Of a stretch of DNA of 64,000 nucleotides, positions 9,462 through 18,863 are shown one piece after another. The stretch is from Rossellomorea aquimaris (GTDB lineage Bacteria > Bacillota > Bacilli > Bacillales > Bacillaceae_B), in NCBI RefSeq assembly GCF_020171925.1, contig NZ_JAIVAR010000006.1, positions 62,001-126,000 on the forward strand. The letters run 5' to 3'. Each line of letters starts with the position of its first letter. Within the stretch, counting starts at the first letter, position 1. A program made the translations under genes and the position numbers. The notes beneath the pieces were generated by a model. The model saw only the letters and a program-made list of their open reading frames with translations. It was not told the DNA's origin and ran no database searches.

Positions 9462-9485
9462 CAGTCTCACCCCACTCTGCAAACT

Positions 9486-9513
9486 ATTATACTAAGTAGT
9501 CGCCATTTTTCAA
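9486..9513 (-). promoter_or_regulatory. SigA-type promoter of sigI-rsgI
   Basis: On the minus strand TTGAAA and TATAAT are separated by 16 bases, ending 25 bases before the sigI ATG. This predicts a very short leader. An additional SigI autoregulatory promoter is known in B. subtilis but I did not identify it here. Confidence 0.75.
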
Positions 9514-9689
9514 TGGAAAATAGAGAGGAAGGGGCCCTCTCCATCGGTTATTCACCAATTCCAATAAACATACGCTTCCCTTAGTTTACTATAAACTGGT
9601 GATATCCGCTTGAGTGTTCCCCTTCAGACTGATGATGACGAGCTGATCATCGTGCAAGATGATTCAAACTTCTCTTTACAGTAGAACAA

Positions 9690-10982
9690 TTAGTTATGTC
9701 CGTTTCCGTTTTGGCCTTTTCCATTTTCATGATGTTCTTGTTTATGGCCTTCACCTTTTTCATCATGCTTTTTGGATTGTTTTCTTTCTTCTTTCTCTTG
9801 TTCTCTCTCTTCTTTTCTTTCTTCATGTTGAGCTTTTGCTTCTTCTTTTCTTTCGATGCGTTGTTCTTTCACTTGTTGCTTTTCAGCTTTACGCTCTACT
9901 TTCATTTCATTCTTTTCTTCATGCTTAGCTGGTGCAGGTGTTGCTTCACTTTCTTCTTTACCTTCTGTTGATTCTTCACTAGATGAATCTTCAGTTGATG
10001 TCTGCTCTTTTGAATCTTCATTCACTTCTTCTGATGGAACATCAGTTGAATCTGTCGTTTCAGACGTTGTTTCTGTTGGTTCTTCTGTTTCTTCTTCTGA
10101 TGATTCTTCTGTTTCTTCCTTAGCCCATTTTTCTTCGAATTTAGCAAGCTTTGCAGCTAATTTCGCATAGCTCTTTTCAATATTTTTCTGTAAAGCAGCC
10201 TTGGCTGTAGGATTTTTCACCTTCTCCATTGCAGCACTTAAAGCCACAATATTCTGAGCCATCATTTCCTTCATTTCTTCATTGTCGGTATCTTCTTCAG
10301 TTGATTCATCTGTCGATTCTTCTGATTCGTCATCTGCATCTGTCGATTCTTGGTCTGTCTCTTCAGATTGTGTATCATCATCAGACTGCTCGCCGTCTTC
10401 TACTTCTGTTTCGTCTTCAGCTGAAGTATCATCAGAATCATTTTCTTTTGACTGATCATCTTCGGTTGTTGTATCTTCTTCTGTTGCTTCGCTGTTATCT
10501 TCAGCATTTTCTTCAGTATCTTCCGACCATTTTTCATCTACCGAATTCATCATCTCGATCGCTTTATTGATTGCTTCGATCGCTTCCTCTTCTTTTCCGT
10601 CCTGGAATAAAGCTTCGGCTTCCGCTAAACGCTCTGCAGCATATTCTGCCAGTAACTTAGCTTCTTTGCTGTCGTCCATCGTGAAAGCAAGTTTCACCTT
10701 TTCAAGAGCAAGCTTTGCGAAGTAAAAGAAGTCCCCAGGCAATAAAGAAGGAGCTTCTGTCGACTCTTCCATCTTTTCGATTTCATCCTTTACAGAGTCC
10801 ATCGTTGCCTCGTCATTTACCTGCACGTTCGTCTCTTCTGAGTCGTTCTGTTCAACCGTTACGGTATCGTACTCTTCACTGTCTGAGTTCGCAAAAGCAG
10901 CAGTTCCTGAGAACGTAACTGAACTTGCAAGCAATACTGCAAGTGTGGATTTCATGATTTTTAATTGTTTTTGTTTTGTCAT
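9690..10982 (-). CDS. Secreted DUF5667-domain protein with acidic low-complexity region
   Basis: The ATG at 10982 follows GAGGTG with 6-base spacing. A signal peptide (about residues 1-32, AAFA cleavage site) precedes a DUF5667 domain at about 65-150 with SLLPGDFFYFAKLALEKVKL and helical EAL/EAE repeats. A long Asp/Glu/Ser/Thr tract follows (about 155-240), then a second helical block, another acidic tract and a Lys/Glu/His/Gly-rich tail. It is 430 residues long and probably exported and wall-associated. It sits just upstream of sigI-rsgI on the same strand, so a link to SigI is possible but unproven. Confidence 0.8.
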   Translation of the reverse strand: MTKQKQLKIMKSTLAVLLASSVTFSGTAAFANSDSEEYDTVTVEQNDSEETNVQVNDEATMDSVKDEIEKMEESTEAPSLLPGDFFYFAKLALEKVKLAFTMDDSKEAKLLAEYAAERLAEAEALFQDGKEEEAIEAINKAIEMMNSVDEKWSEDTEENAEDNSEATEEDTTTEDDQSKENDSDDTSAEDETEVEDGEQSDDDTQSEETDQESTDADDESEESTDESTEEDTDNEEMKEMMAQNIVALSAAMEKVKNPTAKAALQKNIEKSYAKLAAKLAKFEEKWAKEETEESSEEETEEPTETTSETTDSTDVPSEEVNEDSKEQTSTEDSSSEESTEGKEESEATPAPAKHEEKNEMKVERKAEKQQVKEQRIERKEEAKAQHEERKEEREQEKEERKQSKKHDEKGEGHKQEHHENGKGQNGNGHN

Positions 10983-11137
10983 ATGTAGCACCTCTAATTT
11001 TTTTTGTAAGCGATCGCTCTATTAAAAGGTTTACGTTAAAACGATTTTGTTTAAGGGGGTTTCATGAAAAAAGTCTAAATCTTTTAAAAAACGCAAAAGT
11101 GAAAATGCTCATCAACCCTGCCGTGGCGGGCATTTAA

Positions 11138-11174
11138 TAAAAAAAAACGATGATGCAATAATTGCACCATCGGC
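11138..11174 (-). terminator. Terminator of the TerC gene
   Basis: Minus-strand CGATGGTGCAAT/ATTGCATCATCG hairpin followed by eight T. Confidence 0.9.
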
Positions 11175-11188
11175 TCATCTTTTACCGT

Positions 11189-11971
11189 TTATTCTGTTTC
11201 CAATTCTTTTCCTTCTGCCTTCGCCGCTTTCTTTTTAGAGAGTAGATAGCCTCCTGCCGCGAGGAGGATCAGGATACTCCAGAAAACTGACTTCCAAACT
11301 TTTGATTCTGGAAAATGTTGATCCAGTAATGCTACCTCGGGGTGTGCAAGCGTGAAGACGGCTAGCTTCACTCCTACCCATCCTACGATCAGGAAGGCAG
11401 TGGATTCAAGTGTCGGATACTTCTCAAGTAGTTTTACGAACCAGGTCGCAGCAAATCTCATGATGACTAATCCAATGATCCCCCCAAGGAACATGATAGT
11501 GAATTGACCTCCGTCTATTCCTCCGATATGAAACCATCCTGTAGGTTGAAGGGTAACGGCAAGTGCAACGGCGGCTAACATGGAATCCACGGCGAACGCT
11601 ATATCTGCCAGTTCCACTTTCAGGACTGTCGTCCAAAAACCAGATCCCTTAGCATTGATTTCCTCTCCATCCACGGCACCCTCATCTCGCTTTTTCTTTA
11701 TAAAATGATTGATGGCCACGTAGAATAAATAGATTGCTCCTACTGCCTGGACTTGCCAGACGTCCACTAGGAAAGAAATCATGAAGAGTGCTAAAAATCT
11801 GAACAGAAACGCCCCGAAAAGTCCATAGAATAGTGCCTTTTTTCGTTGTTCGGGTGGCAGGTGTTTCACCATGACAGCCATGACCACTGCATTATCGGCA
11901 GCAAGGATCCCTTCAAGTCCTACCAGTATCAGTAATACCCACCCATACTCTAACAACATCGATGCATCCAT
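11189..11971 (-). CDS. TerC-family membrane protein (YkoY-like)
   Basis: The 260-residue protein has seven to nine helices and the TerC signatures EGILAADNAVVMA and VELADIAFAVDSMLAA, whose acidic residues are thought to bind metal. Bacillus TerC proteins work in Mn2+ efflux and metalation of exoenzymes at the membrane. The start at 11971 has AGGAGGGAC 8-9 bases before it, while the longer frame to 12016 has none. The yybP-ykoY riboswitch upstream makes Mn2+ induction very likely and supports a YkoY-type identity. Confidence 0.92.
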   Translation of the reverse strand: MDASMLLEYGWVLLILVGLEGILAADNAVVMAVMVKHLPPEQRKKALFYGLFGAFLFRFLALFMISFLVDVWQVQAVGAIYLFYVAINHFIKKKRDEGAVDGEEINAKGSGFWTTVLKVELADIAFAVDSMLAAVALAVTLQPTGWFHIGGIDGGQFTIMFLGGIIGLVIMRFAATWFVKLLEKYPTLESTAFLIVGWVGVKLAVFTLAHPEVALLDQHFPESKVWKSVFWSILILLAAGGYLLSKKKAAKAEGKELETE

Positions 11972-12032
11972 AAATAAAGTCCCTCCTGTTATCGAAAGTA
12001 GTTTTCCGTTCGGCAAGGAATTTTATAAACAT

Positions 12033-12160
12033 AAAAAAGACCCTTGCCTAATAAAGGCAAAGGTCTTGCTTAGCATCTTGGATAATGCCAACAAAGCCGA
12101 TGGAATATTCCATGAATTGACGACTTTGTTTAGGCCGAGGCCTATAGCTACTCCCCTTTG
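12033..12160 (-). ncRNA. yybP-ykoY (Mn2+) riboswitch with terminator
   Basis: The minus strand carries the conserved start AAAGGGGAGTAGC (12147-12159), the second conserved loop GGCATTATCCAAGATGC, and the closing GCAAGACCTTTGCC. That last segment forms one arm of a terminator (AGACC-TTTGCC/GGCAAGGGTCT then TTTTTT at 12033-12066). Mn2+ binding is expected to block the terminator and switch on the TerC gene. Confidence 0.93.
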
Positions 12161-12229
12161 ACAGGTAGAAAACGTATGATTTTATACTTTTATTTTACCT
12201 TATCTTTTCTAATCCGTAAAGATATTTCC

Positions 12230-12691
12230 TTACCGCACCCTAAGCAGTAGCTCACGAAGCGCTAACCCAATAAAAACCCCAGGGATGACACAGATCATCG
12301 GAAAAAAGATGGGTCCGATGAATTTCCCGAATACGTATACCCTTGGTGAATACATGAGACCGACGGTAACCAGGTAGGCTGACATAACAAAAGGCAGATA
12401 GGCGTATTTCTCTTCCGTGGTCTGAGCAATTTTATACGCATCCCACATCGCGAACATGTACAGACAGGGATAAAACATGAGCCACTGATAATCAATAACC
12501 GCTGCAGCTTTATGAGTTTCTCCCAGGAAACTATACATGATTGCTTCGTTAAATCGACTCTTAACATTGATGATGATTTCAAGTAAAACGAATAATGTCC
12601 CCTTGAACCATAGGCCGACAAGTAATTGAGGAAATCCTGGGAGGGCGATACTCCAAAGGATCCCTTCCGTTTTCGTAATGGATTTCATCAT
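12230..12691 (-). CDS. Hypothetical membrane protein
   Basis: This 153-residue protein has about four hydrophobic helices and starts with LPGFPQLLVGLWFKGTLFVLLE, a pattern typical of small Bacillus membrane proteins with a gly/pro-rich first helix. The start at 12691 has a weak AAGGCGA. A 34-codon ORF with a perfect AGGAGG ends inside its start codon (TTATGATG), so translation may be coupled. I do not recognise a function. Confidence 0.7.
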   Translation of the reverse strand: MMKSITKTEGILWSIALPGFPQLLVGLWFKGTLFVLLEIIINVKSRFNEAIMYSFLGETHKAAAVIDYQWLMFYPCLYMFAMWDAYKIAQTTEEKYAYLPFVMSAYLVTVGLMYSPRVYVFGKFIGPIFFPMICVIPGVFIGLALRELLLRVR

Positions 12692-12792
12692 AAAGATCGC
12701 CTTATTAGAAATAAATACTTCTGATACATCTTTAAGAAGCTTGTATGAGGTTGTGATGACTGGCAGGTATGTACTTCAAGGGAAAGTAGCAT
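12688..12792 (-). CDS. Possible 34-aa leader ORF
   Basis: AGGAGG lies 10 bases before the ATG at 12792. The stop TGA overlaps the start of the downstream membrane protein gene. The sequence shows no family. It could be a coupling leader peptide or chance. Confidence 0.3.
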   Translation of the reverse strand: MLLSLEVHTCQSSQPHTSFLKMYQKYLFLIRRSL

Positions 12793-13032
12793 CTCGGGTA
12801 GTCCTCCTATGGGTGTATCTTCAATTATTTTTACCATTCTTCTCCCATTTATTACGACTCTTCGCCTTTAAGTTATATGGATCTTGTTCGAAGGCGTGCC
12901 TTACACTCATCATATGGCCAAGTTAGGGTGCATATGACTGAAAAGCTTCGCCGATTAGTTGGTCATGGAGACACCCTCTGTTTCACGGGTATTCAATTAT
13001 TGCCTTTACACATAAACTTCCACGATTCAGAA
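12793..13032. other. Intergenic stretch
   Basis: No gene, hairpin or recognised RNA motif was found in these 240 bases. They should contain the promoter of the minus-strand membrane protein gene. Confidence 0.5.
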
Positions 13033-13092
13033 TGAAAAAGCTCACCCAGGATGAAGTTCGTGATGGAATCTTGATCCGGGTAAGCTTTATTA
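13033..13092 (-). terminator. Terminator of the RND exporter gene
   Basis: Minus-strand AAAGCTTACCCGGAT/ATCCTGGGTGAGCTTTTT with a long loop, ending in a T-run. Confidence 0.8.
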
Positions 13093-13095
13093 ATA

Positions 13096-16000
13096 TTAGA
13101 ACTTGAAGGATGCTTTTTTCTTTGTCTTCATCCGCCTTGTTTCCTTATCAAAGAAACTGTAAACGACAGGAATGACATAAATGGTTAGTAACGTACTGCT
13201 GACAAGCCCACCAATTACTGCAATCCCCATCGGCTGATTGATTTCTGTCCCTTCCCCCAACCCAAGTGCCAAAGGGAGAAGGCCAAGGATGGTAGTAAGG
13301 GCGGTCATCAATATAGGGCGCGTTCGATCTTGGACAGCTTCAACGATCGCCTCGAAACTGTTTGCTGCCGTTTCTTTTCGCTGATTGATGTAATCCACGA
13401 TCACGATGGCATTATTCACCACGATCCCTGCCAGAACGATGACACCTATGATGGCCGAGATACTAATCGGTGTTTGAGTGAGTGTCAATGCCACTGCCAC
13501 CCCTATTACCATCAGTGGTACGGTGAACATGATGACAAACGGATACTTAAATGACTCGAATTGTGCGGCCATGACTAAATATACGAGGACGATCGCAAGC
13601 CCCAATGCGAGGGCCATGTCATCAATGGAGTCTTCGAGCAGCTCTCGATCACCGCTGAACGTCACCTGGGTTGCACCTGGAAGATCCAGTTTCTCTATCT
13701 GCTCATCCACCCTCTTTGAAATCGATCCGAGATTCGTTGACGAAGAATAAGTCAAATCGAACTGAACGGCATGTTGCTGGTCGATTCTTTGTATACTGAC
13801 TGGACCATCTGAAATCTTGAAGTCCACCACAGAGTCAAGTGAGATATATTTTCCTTTGCCATTTGGGATGAGCAGCTTCTTCAAAGAATCCAGATTCTCG
13901 GTAATGTTCCGATCATATTGAACGAATACGCTGAGAACATCTGAATCCTTTGTCACGATCTGAGTTGCCATCACCCCTCTTGTGATGTCTTGGACGTTTT
14001 TGCCGATTTGAGCCGGAGTGAGTCCTTGCTTAAGCGCCTTATCCTCATCAACAGCCATTTGTACCTCTTTTACTGTCTCCATCTTGTCCGTACTGATTGC
14101 AGTGACGTCTTTCATCCCTTTTAATGATTGATACAGTCGGTCGACAGATTGATCGAGCCTCCCCGGGTCGGTATCCCGTACGTTGAATGTCAATGTCTGA
14201 GGGCTTGTACCGGAAGTCGACTGAAGGTTAAATGAAATTTCTGCTGAATCATTTACCTTCCTGGCCGCTTTTTCAATTTCAGGCTTAATATCATCTGCAA
14301 ATTCAAAGATGGATCGCGTTCTTTCTTTCAGTGGTTTCATCTTCACATACACTTCAGCGACATTCGCTTTTTCTGAACCCCTGAACGATTCTTCCTGTGT
14401 CGTCCCTACAAGACTCACAAACACCTCCACGTCTTCCTGGCCTTTTAGATTTTTCTCAATCGATTCGACTGTTTTATTCGTTTCATCGATCGACGTGCCG
14501 TTCTCAAGCTCCACCCTCATGTTGAAGAATCCTTCATCCGTCGGTGGAAGAAATTGAGTTCCGACGGTCGTGAGCCCATATCCTCCCACGGCCAATGTGA
14601 GGACGGTGATGAACAAGATGACGAATCTGTGCCTTAAAGCCCATTTTATGCTTAGGGTGAATTGCTTGCGTGTCTTAGAGCGTCTGCGCCTTGCTTCGAG
14701 GTTTCCTTTTGGTTTCTTTAAGAGCCTGCTTGCGAGCATCGGGATGACAGTCAGTGCCACTACTAAAGAGGCAATCAAGCTAAACGAGATGGTCAAAGCG
14801 AATTCTGTGAATAACTCACCCAATAGTCCCGAGATGAATACAACCGGCAGGAAGACTGCTACCGTCGTCAACGTTGACGCGGTGATGGCCCCGCCCACTT
14901 CCTTTGCGCCGTCACTCGCAGCAGTCCGGGCATCTTTCCCCATCGCTAAATGTCTGTAGATATTTTCGATGACAACGATGGCATTATCGACAAGCATCCC
15001 AATGCCAAGTGCCAAAGCCCCTAGAGTCATGATATTCAACGTGAAATCCGCAAAGAACATCAGCACAAATGTCACGATGACAGAATAAGGGATGGCAACA
15101 CCGATGATCAAAGGGCTTTTAACGTTTCGCAGAAATAAGAATAACACCAACATCGCAAAAGCACCGCCAATCAATAACGAATTGGCTATATTACCGATCG
15201 CTTCTGTAATATAATCTCCTTGATCGAATAAGACGTTGGCTTTGATCGATTTATACTGTTCTTGGTCCAGCAATCGATCCAATTCTTTCTGAAAGGACTT
15301 GGAAACAGAAGCGGTATTGGCATCAGATTGTTGAAGGACACTGAATAATACAGCTGGCTGCTGATTTGCTCGTGTCGAAGTCGAAGTGCTTTCTTCCTTC
15401 CTTTCGACACTCGCTACTTCTGATAATGATACTTCCTTCCCTGTTTTGGGGTTGATCCCGACAACGAGTCCTTTCATGTCATCGAGGTTTTGCAACTGAC
15501 TGACAACGCGCGTGGTAAGCGACTTCCCATCTGTTTCAATCGTATCACCTGGGGACGTAATGTTATTGGCCCTTATGGAATTGACGATATCCGACTGGTT
15601 AAGAACATTCTTCTTCAATGCCTCCTGATCCAATTCGATGACAATCTCATCATTAAATGAACCCGACACATTCACATTTGCAACACCTTCTACACGTGTC
15701 AGCTCCAATTTAAGCTTCTCGGAAAGCGCTTTAAGATTGTTCGCATTCCCTTCTTCCCTGAGTGAGACTTGAATGATCGGGAATTGAGCTGGATCGAACT
15801 TTAAAAACCTTGGTTTCTGTGCGCCGTCTGGCAGAGGGGACTGGTCAATCCTTTGAAGCACATCGTTCTCGATTTCATCAATCGACGTGCTCCAGGAAAA
15901 TTCAAGCAAGATGAAATTCGACCCTTCCCTCGAGGTGGATTGAATATTCTTCATCCCTGGGAGGGTGGAAAGATTTTCTTCAAGCGGCTTTGTCACTTTT

Positions 16001-16182
16001 TCCACTACTTCCTGCGGGCTGGCTCCAGGGTAATTGGTCACCACCACTCCGACAGGGGGACTCAATTCCGGGATGAGCTTCAGGGGGATCCTGACTAACG
16101 AAACTCCCCCTAATATCAATATTAATAGCATCGTTACAACCGTAAAAACCGGTCGACGTATTGAAAAATCACTGATTCTCAA
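13096..16182 (-). CDS. RND-family efflux transporter (SwrC/AcrB-like)
   Basis: The 1028-residue protein has the full RND layout: a first helix after FSIRRPVF, a large extracellular loop, helices 2-6 with the proton-relay segment GIGMLVDNAIVVIENIYR (two Asp/Asn in helix 4), a second loop, and helices 7-12 with GIVVNNAIVIVDYIN. In Gram-positives this family (B. subtilis SwrC/YerP) exports surfactin and other amphiphiles without an outer-membrane partner. The start follows AAAGGAGATCAGCACC. No TetR-type regulator or membrane-fusion protein is adjacent. Confidence 0.92.
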   Translation of the reverse strand: MRISDFSIRRPVFTVVTMLLILILGGVSLVRIPLKLIPELSPPVGVVVTNYPGASPQEVVEKVTKPLEENLSTLPGMKNIQSTSREGSNFILLEFSWSTSIDEIENDVLQRIDQSPLPDGAQKPRFLKFDPAQFPIIQVSLREEGNANNLKALSEKLKLELTRVEGVANVNVSGSFNDEIVIELDQEALKKNVLNQSDIVNSIRANNITSPGDTIETDGKSLTTRVVSQLQNLDDMKGLVVGINPKTGKEVSLSEVASVERKEESTSTSTRANQQPAVLFSVLQQSDANTASVSKSFQKELDRLLDQEQYKSIKANVLFDQGDYITEAIGNIANSLLIGGAFAMLVLFLFLRNVKSPLIIGVAIPYSVIVTFVLMFFADFTLNIMTLGALALGIGMLVDNAIVVIENIYRHLAMGKDARTAASDGAKEVGGAITASTLTTVAVFLPVVFISGLLGELFTEFALTISFSLIASLVVALTVIPMLASRLLKKPKGNLEARRRRSKTRKQFTLSIKWALRHRFVILFITVLTLAVGGYGLTTVGTQFLPPTDEGFFNMRVELENGTSIDETNKTVESIEKNLKGQEDVEVFVSLVGTTQEESFRGSEKANVAEVYVKMKPLKERTRSIFEFADDIKPEIEKAARKVNDSAEISFNLQSTSGTSPQTLTFNVRDTDPGRLDQSVDRLYQSLKGMKDVTAISTDKMETVKEVQMAVDEDKALKQGLTPAQIGKNVQDITRGVMATQIVTKDSDVLSVFVQYDRNITENLDSLKKLLIPNGKGKYISLDSVVDFKISDGPVSIQRIDQQHAVQFDLTYSSSTNLGSISKRVDEQIEKLDLPGATQVTFSGDRELLEDSIDDMALALGLAIVLVYLVMAAQFESFKYPFVIMFTVPLMVIGVAVALTLTQTPISISAIIGVIVLAGIVVNNAIVIVDYINQRKETAANSFEAIVEAVQDRTRPILMTALTTILGLLPLALGLGEGTEINQPMGIAVIGGLVSSTLLTIYVIPVVYSFFDKETRRMKTKKKASFKF

Positions 16183-16396
16183 TGGTGCTGATCTCCTTTC
16201 TCAGGGCTCCTCTATGTAAGAATGAATCTCTCTCGGCAATCCTTTTGAATGATGGTTAGTTTTACTATAAATCCTTCTTCTGCAACCTTCAATCATTAAC
16301 CTTCTTCACGCTTAAAAATTCACACATTCGACACCAATAATAATTTCAGCTTATTAGTCAACACTAATGATATTCATGTAAGTAAGGAGTATCATT

Positions 16397-17269
16397 ATGC
16401 CAAACTGGGTTCCTTTTATAGCTTTGGTCATTATCAGCGTTGGTCTGTTAGGTTACACCTTGGTCAAAAACCGGGAAAATGCTTCTCTTATTTTATTATT
16501 TTGGCTCTTTATTTGCGGAGTCGCGTATCTTTTCGAATTTGTCATATTCATTCTTCTGGAAAGCTATGAGTATAGACCTGGCATCCTGATAAGCGATTAC
16601 AATGACAGCATTGTCGGATCCATCATTTCGCAAGCTCTCGCAGTACCCGTCGCAATCGTGTTCATTGTCGTTTTTCAGATTAGAAAAAGATGGATCTTCT
16701 TCATTATAGGTTTATTTTTCCTCATTGAAACCTTGTTCTTACATTTAGACATATACGAACATCATTGGTGGAAATCGATTTATACGATTTTTTTCTTGGT
16801 TTTGACCATCATTCTTTCTAAAATATGGTGGAGACATCTTAATTCGAAGCCCTACCATTACATCCATTTAGTGACCCTCTATTTAGCGATGATGACACTG
16901 ACGCAGACAGCTGGTTGGATCCTGTCATCGCTAATAGGATTATACGGGCTCCCGATGGGGTTTTTCGACTCCGTACAGAAAGATATGATTGCAGGTAATG
17001 GTTTGTATTTGTTTTTTTCAACGTATTTTTATATGTTGAACATTTACTACCGTAGAAACGACCTAGCATATACAATCATGACCCTTGTGTTTCTTACGAC
17101 AATCGAAATCTTGATGGTGAACCAAGGTATTTTAAGATTAAAAAATCCATACTCCATCTTTGTCCTTCCTGCCCTGCATCTCGTGTTTCTTCAAGTTGGA
17201 AAATATATTGTGGGTAGGGCGTTCCCCGAGTTTTATCAAAGCACAGAAAAAAAGACTGTTCCGTCTTAA
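16397..17269 (+). CDS. Hypothetical polytopic membrane protein
   Basis: This 290-residue protein has about eight hydrophobic helices, and the ATG follows AAGGAG with good spacing. Aromatic-rich segments (HHWWKSIYTIFF; YFYMLNIYYRRND) resemble uncharacterised Bacillus membrane proteins of the CBO0543 style, but I cannot name a family. It converges on the NhaC gene and shares a terminator with it. Confidence 0.75.
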   Translation: MPNWVPFIALVIISVGLLGYTLVKNRENASLILLFWLFICGVAYLFEFVIFILLESYEYRPGILISDYNDSIVGSIISQALAVPVAIVFIVVFQIRKRWIFFIIGLFFLIETLFLHLDIYEHHWWKSIYTIFFLVLTIILSKIWWRHLNSKPYHYIHLVTLYLAMMTLTQTAGWILSSLIGLYGLPMGFFDSVQKDMIAGNGLYLFFSTYFYMLNIYYRRNDLAYTIMTLVFLTTIEILMVNQGILRLKNPYSIFVLPALHLVFLQVGKYIVGRAFPEFYQSTEKKTVPS

Positions 17270-17326
17270 CTAAACAACCATTTCTTTCTTTAGAAAGTTG
17301 TTTAGTAGCTGGAACAGTCTTTTTAC
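17249..17326. terminator. Two-tier bidirectional terminator
   Basis: The outer stem is GACTGTTCC/GGAACAGTC and the inner stem ACTAAACAAC/GTTGTTTAGT, with A-run and T-run at the two ends. It ends both the membrane protein gene and the NhaC gene. Confidence 0.9.
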
Positions 17327-17341
17327 TTCCTTCAATCCCCT

Positions 17342-18745
17342 TTAATTCACTGCTGGCTTCGTACCCGATGACTCGCGCTTGATTGTCCAACCCGTCATGC
17401 CATATAGGATCGTAATGATCGGGGAGACGATACAGAATACAGCGAACGGAAGATAATCCAACGTCGACACTCCTAGTACATCGGTCAGGAAAATCCCACA
17501 TACGCTCCAAGGTACTAATGGATTTACGACAGTCCCTGCATCTTCCAGGGTCCTCGATAAGTTCTTAGGGTGCAAGCCCAACTTCTTGAATTGCTTCTGA
17601 AATGCCTCCCCTGTCAGTAAGATGGATAAATACTGTTCTCCTACTACAAGGTTGATCCCGATGGCGGAAAGGGCGGCTGCAAGGATTGTGCGTTTTGCAG
17701 ATCCAATGACAGAAGAGATATTAGTAAGCAGTACCGGGATGATGCCAAGCTTGAACAAAAGTCCTCCTAAACTCAATGAGAGAATCACCAATGAGATGGT
17801 GAACATCATACTCTCGATGCCGCCTCTCGTTAAGAGTGAATCTACCGCTTTTACACCCGTTTCCGATGTGAATCCTGCAAATAATACTGAAAAAAGATCC
17901 TTGATACCCACTGAAGAATGAAACGCGGATATCCCAATGGAGATGACAACATTGATTGAGAGTGCAAGCAATGCCGGGACCTTGAATGCAATCAGTATTA
18001 AGAGCAGGAGCAAAGGGATAATGCTATACCAGTGAATCAGTCCTGTCTGCATCAACCCGCTCTGGAGTTCATCTAATTTCATTGAATCGATCTCCTGAGA
18101 CCCAGGAGATAGGATAAGGAATACGACAAGAGTGATGATGAATGCCGGGACGGTTGTCCAGGCCATATTCCTGATATGGGTGAATAAATCCACTTTTACA
18201 ATGGATGACGCAAGATTTGTCGTATCGGATAGAGGCGACATCTTATCTCCAAAGAATGCCCCGGATACGATCGCACCAGCGGTTACGGCCATGGACACGC
18301 CCATCGCCTCTCCAACACCCATGAGAGCGACTCCGATGGTGGCAGCGGTCGTCAATGAACTTCCGATCATGATTCCACTTAACGCAGTCAATAAAAATGT
18401 GATCGCATAAAAGTATTGAGGAACAACGATGTCAAAACCATAAAACATGAGTGTCGGGATTGTACCACTGAGCAGCCAGCTGCTGATCAGAAGTCCGATG
18501 AACATGAACAATAGTATGGCACCTAGGCCTCCGCGTGCACCTTCAATCATCCCTTCTTCGATATCTTTAAATGTTAGCTTGCGATAAAAGCCATACATCA
18601 TCAAGATGAATAACGAAATGATGATGGGAATATGCGGAGGTGCACCTAGCTTGATAATGCTTATACTGATGGTCGAAAGAATGAATAGTAAGATGGCAAT
18701 TGCCTCCATCAACTTCGGTTGCTGCACAGGTTTTATATTTAACAT
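17342..18745 (-). CDS. NhaC-family transporter, predicted tyrosine-responsive
   Basis: The 467-residue protein has about twelve helices and NhaC-type motifs (GALSAIGINLVVGEQYLSILL; DKMSPLSDTTNLASS). The start is the ATG at 18745, 9 bases after AAGGAAGTG; a GTG 12 bases earlier is too close to it. NhaC homologues are annotated as Na+/H+ antiporters, but several members are amino-acid carriers. The T-box leader upstream shows it responds to uncharged tRNA, and the specifier reads UAC, so tyrosine or precursor uptake is the best inference. Confidence 0.88.
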   Translation of the reverse strand: MLNIKPVQQPKLMEAIAILLFILSTISISIIKLGAPPHIPIIISLFILMMYGFYRKLTFKDIEEGMIEGARGGLGAILLFMFIGLLISSWLLSGTIPTLMFYGFDIVVPQYFYAITFLLTALSGIMIGSSLTTAATIGVALMGVGEAMGVSMAVTAGAIVSGAFFGDKMSPLSDTTNLASSIVKVDLFTHIRNMAWTTVPAFIITLVVFLILSPGSQEIDSMKLDELQSGLMQTGLIHWYSIIPLLLLLILIAFKVPALLALSINVVISIGISAFHSSVGIKDLFSVLFAGFTSETGVKAVDSLLTRGGIESMMFTISLVILSLSLGGLLFKLGIIPVLLTNISSVIGSAKRTILAAALSAIGINLVVGEQYLSILLTGEAFQKQFKKLGLHPKNLSRTLEDAGTVVNPLVPWSVCGIFLTDVLGVSTLDYLPFAVFCIVSPIITILYGMTGWTIKRESSGTKPAVN

Positions 18746-18863
18746 GATTGATGTCACTTCCTTTAATGGGGATGTTTAATGTTTAATGTCAATTATCATT
18801 TAGCATGCCGTTTCGACGGGTACCATAGTCAATCCGGGATAGTGCATAAATTAGGTAAAAAAG

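Noticed and set aside
9856-10570. Plus-strand ORFs inside the DUF5667 gene
   Set aside because: They are mirror frames of Asp/Glu/Ser-rich codons giving Ser/Leu/Phe-rich translations; no starts or families support them.
12678-12926. 82-codon plus-strand ORF opposite the 34-aa mini-ORF
   Set aside because: It has no ribosome site and an unlikely composition, and it overlaps the start of a better-supported minus-strand gene.
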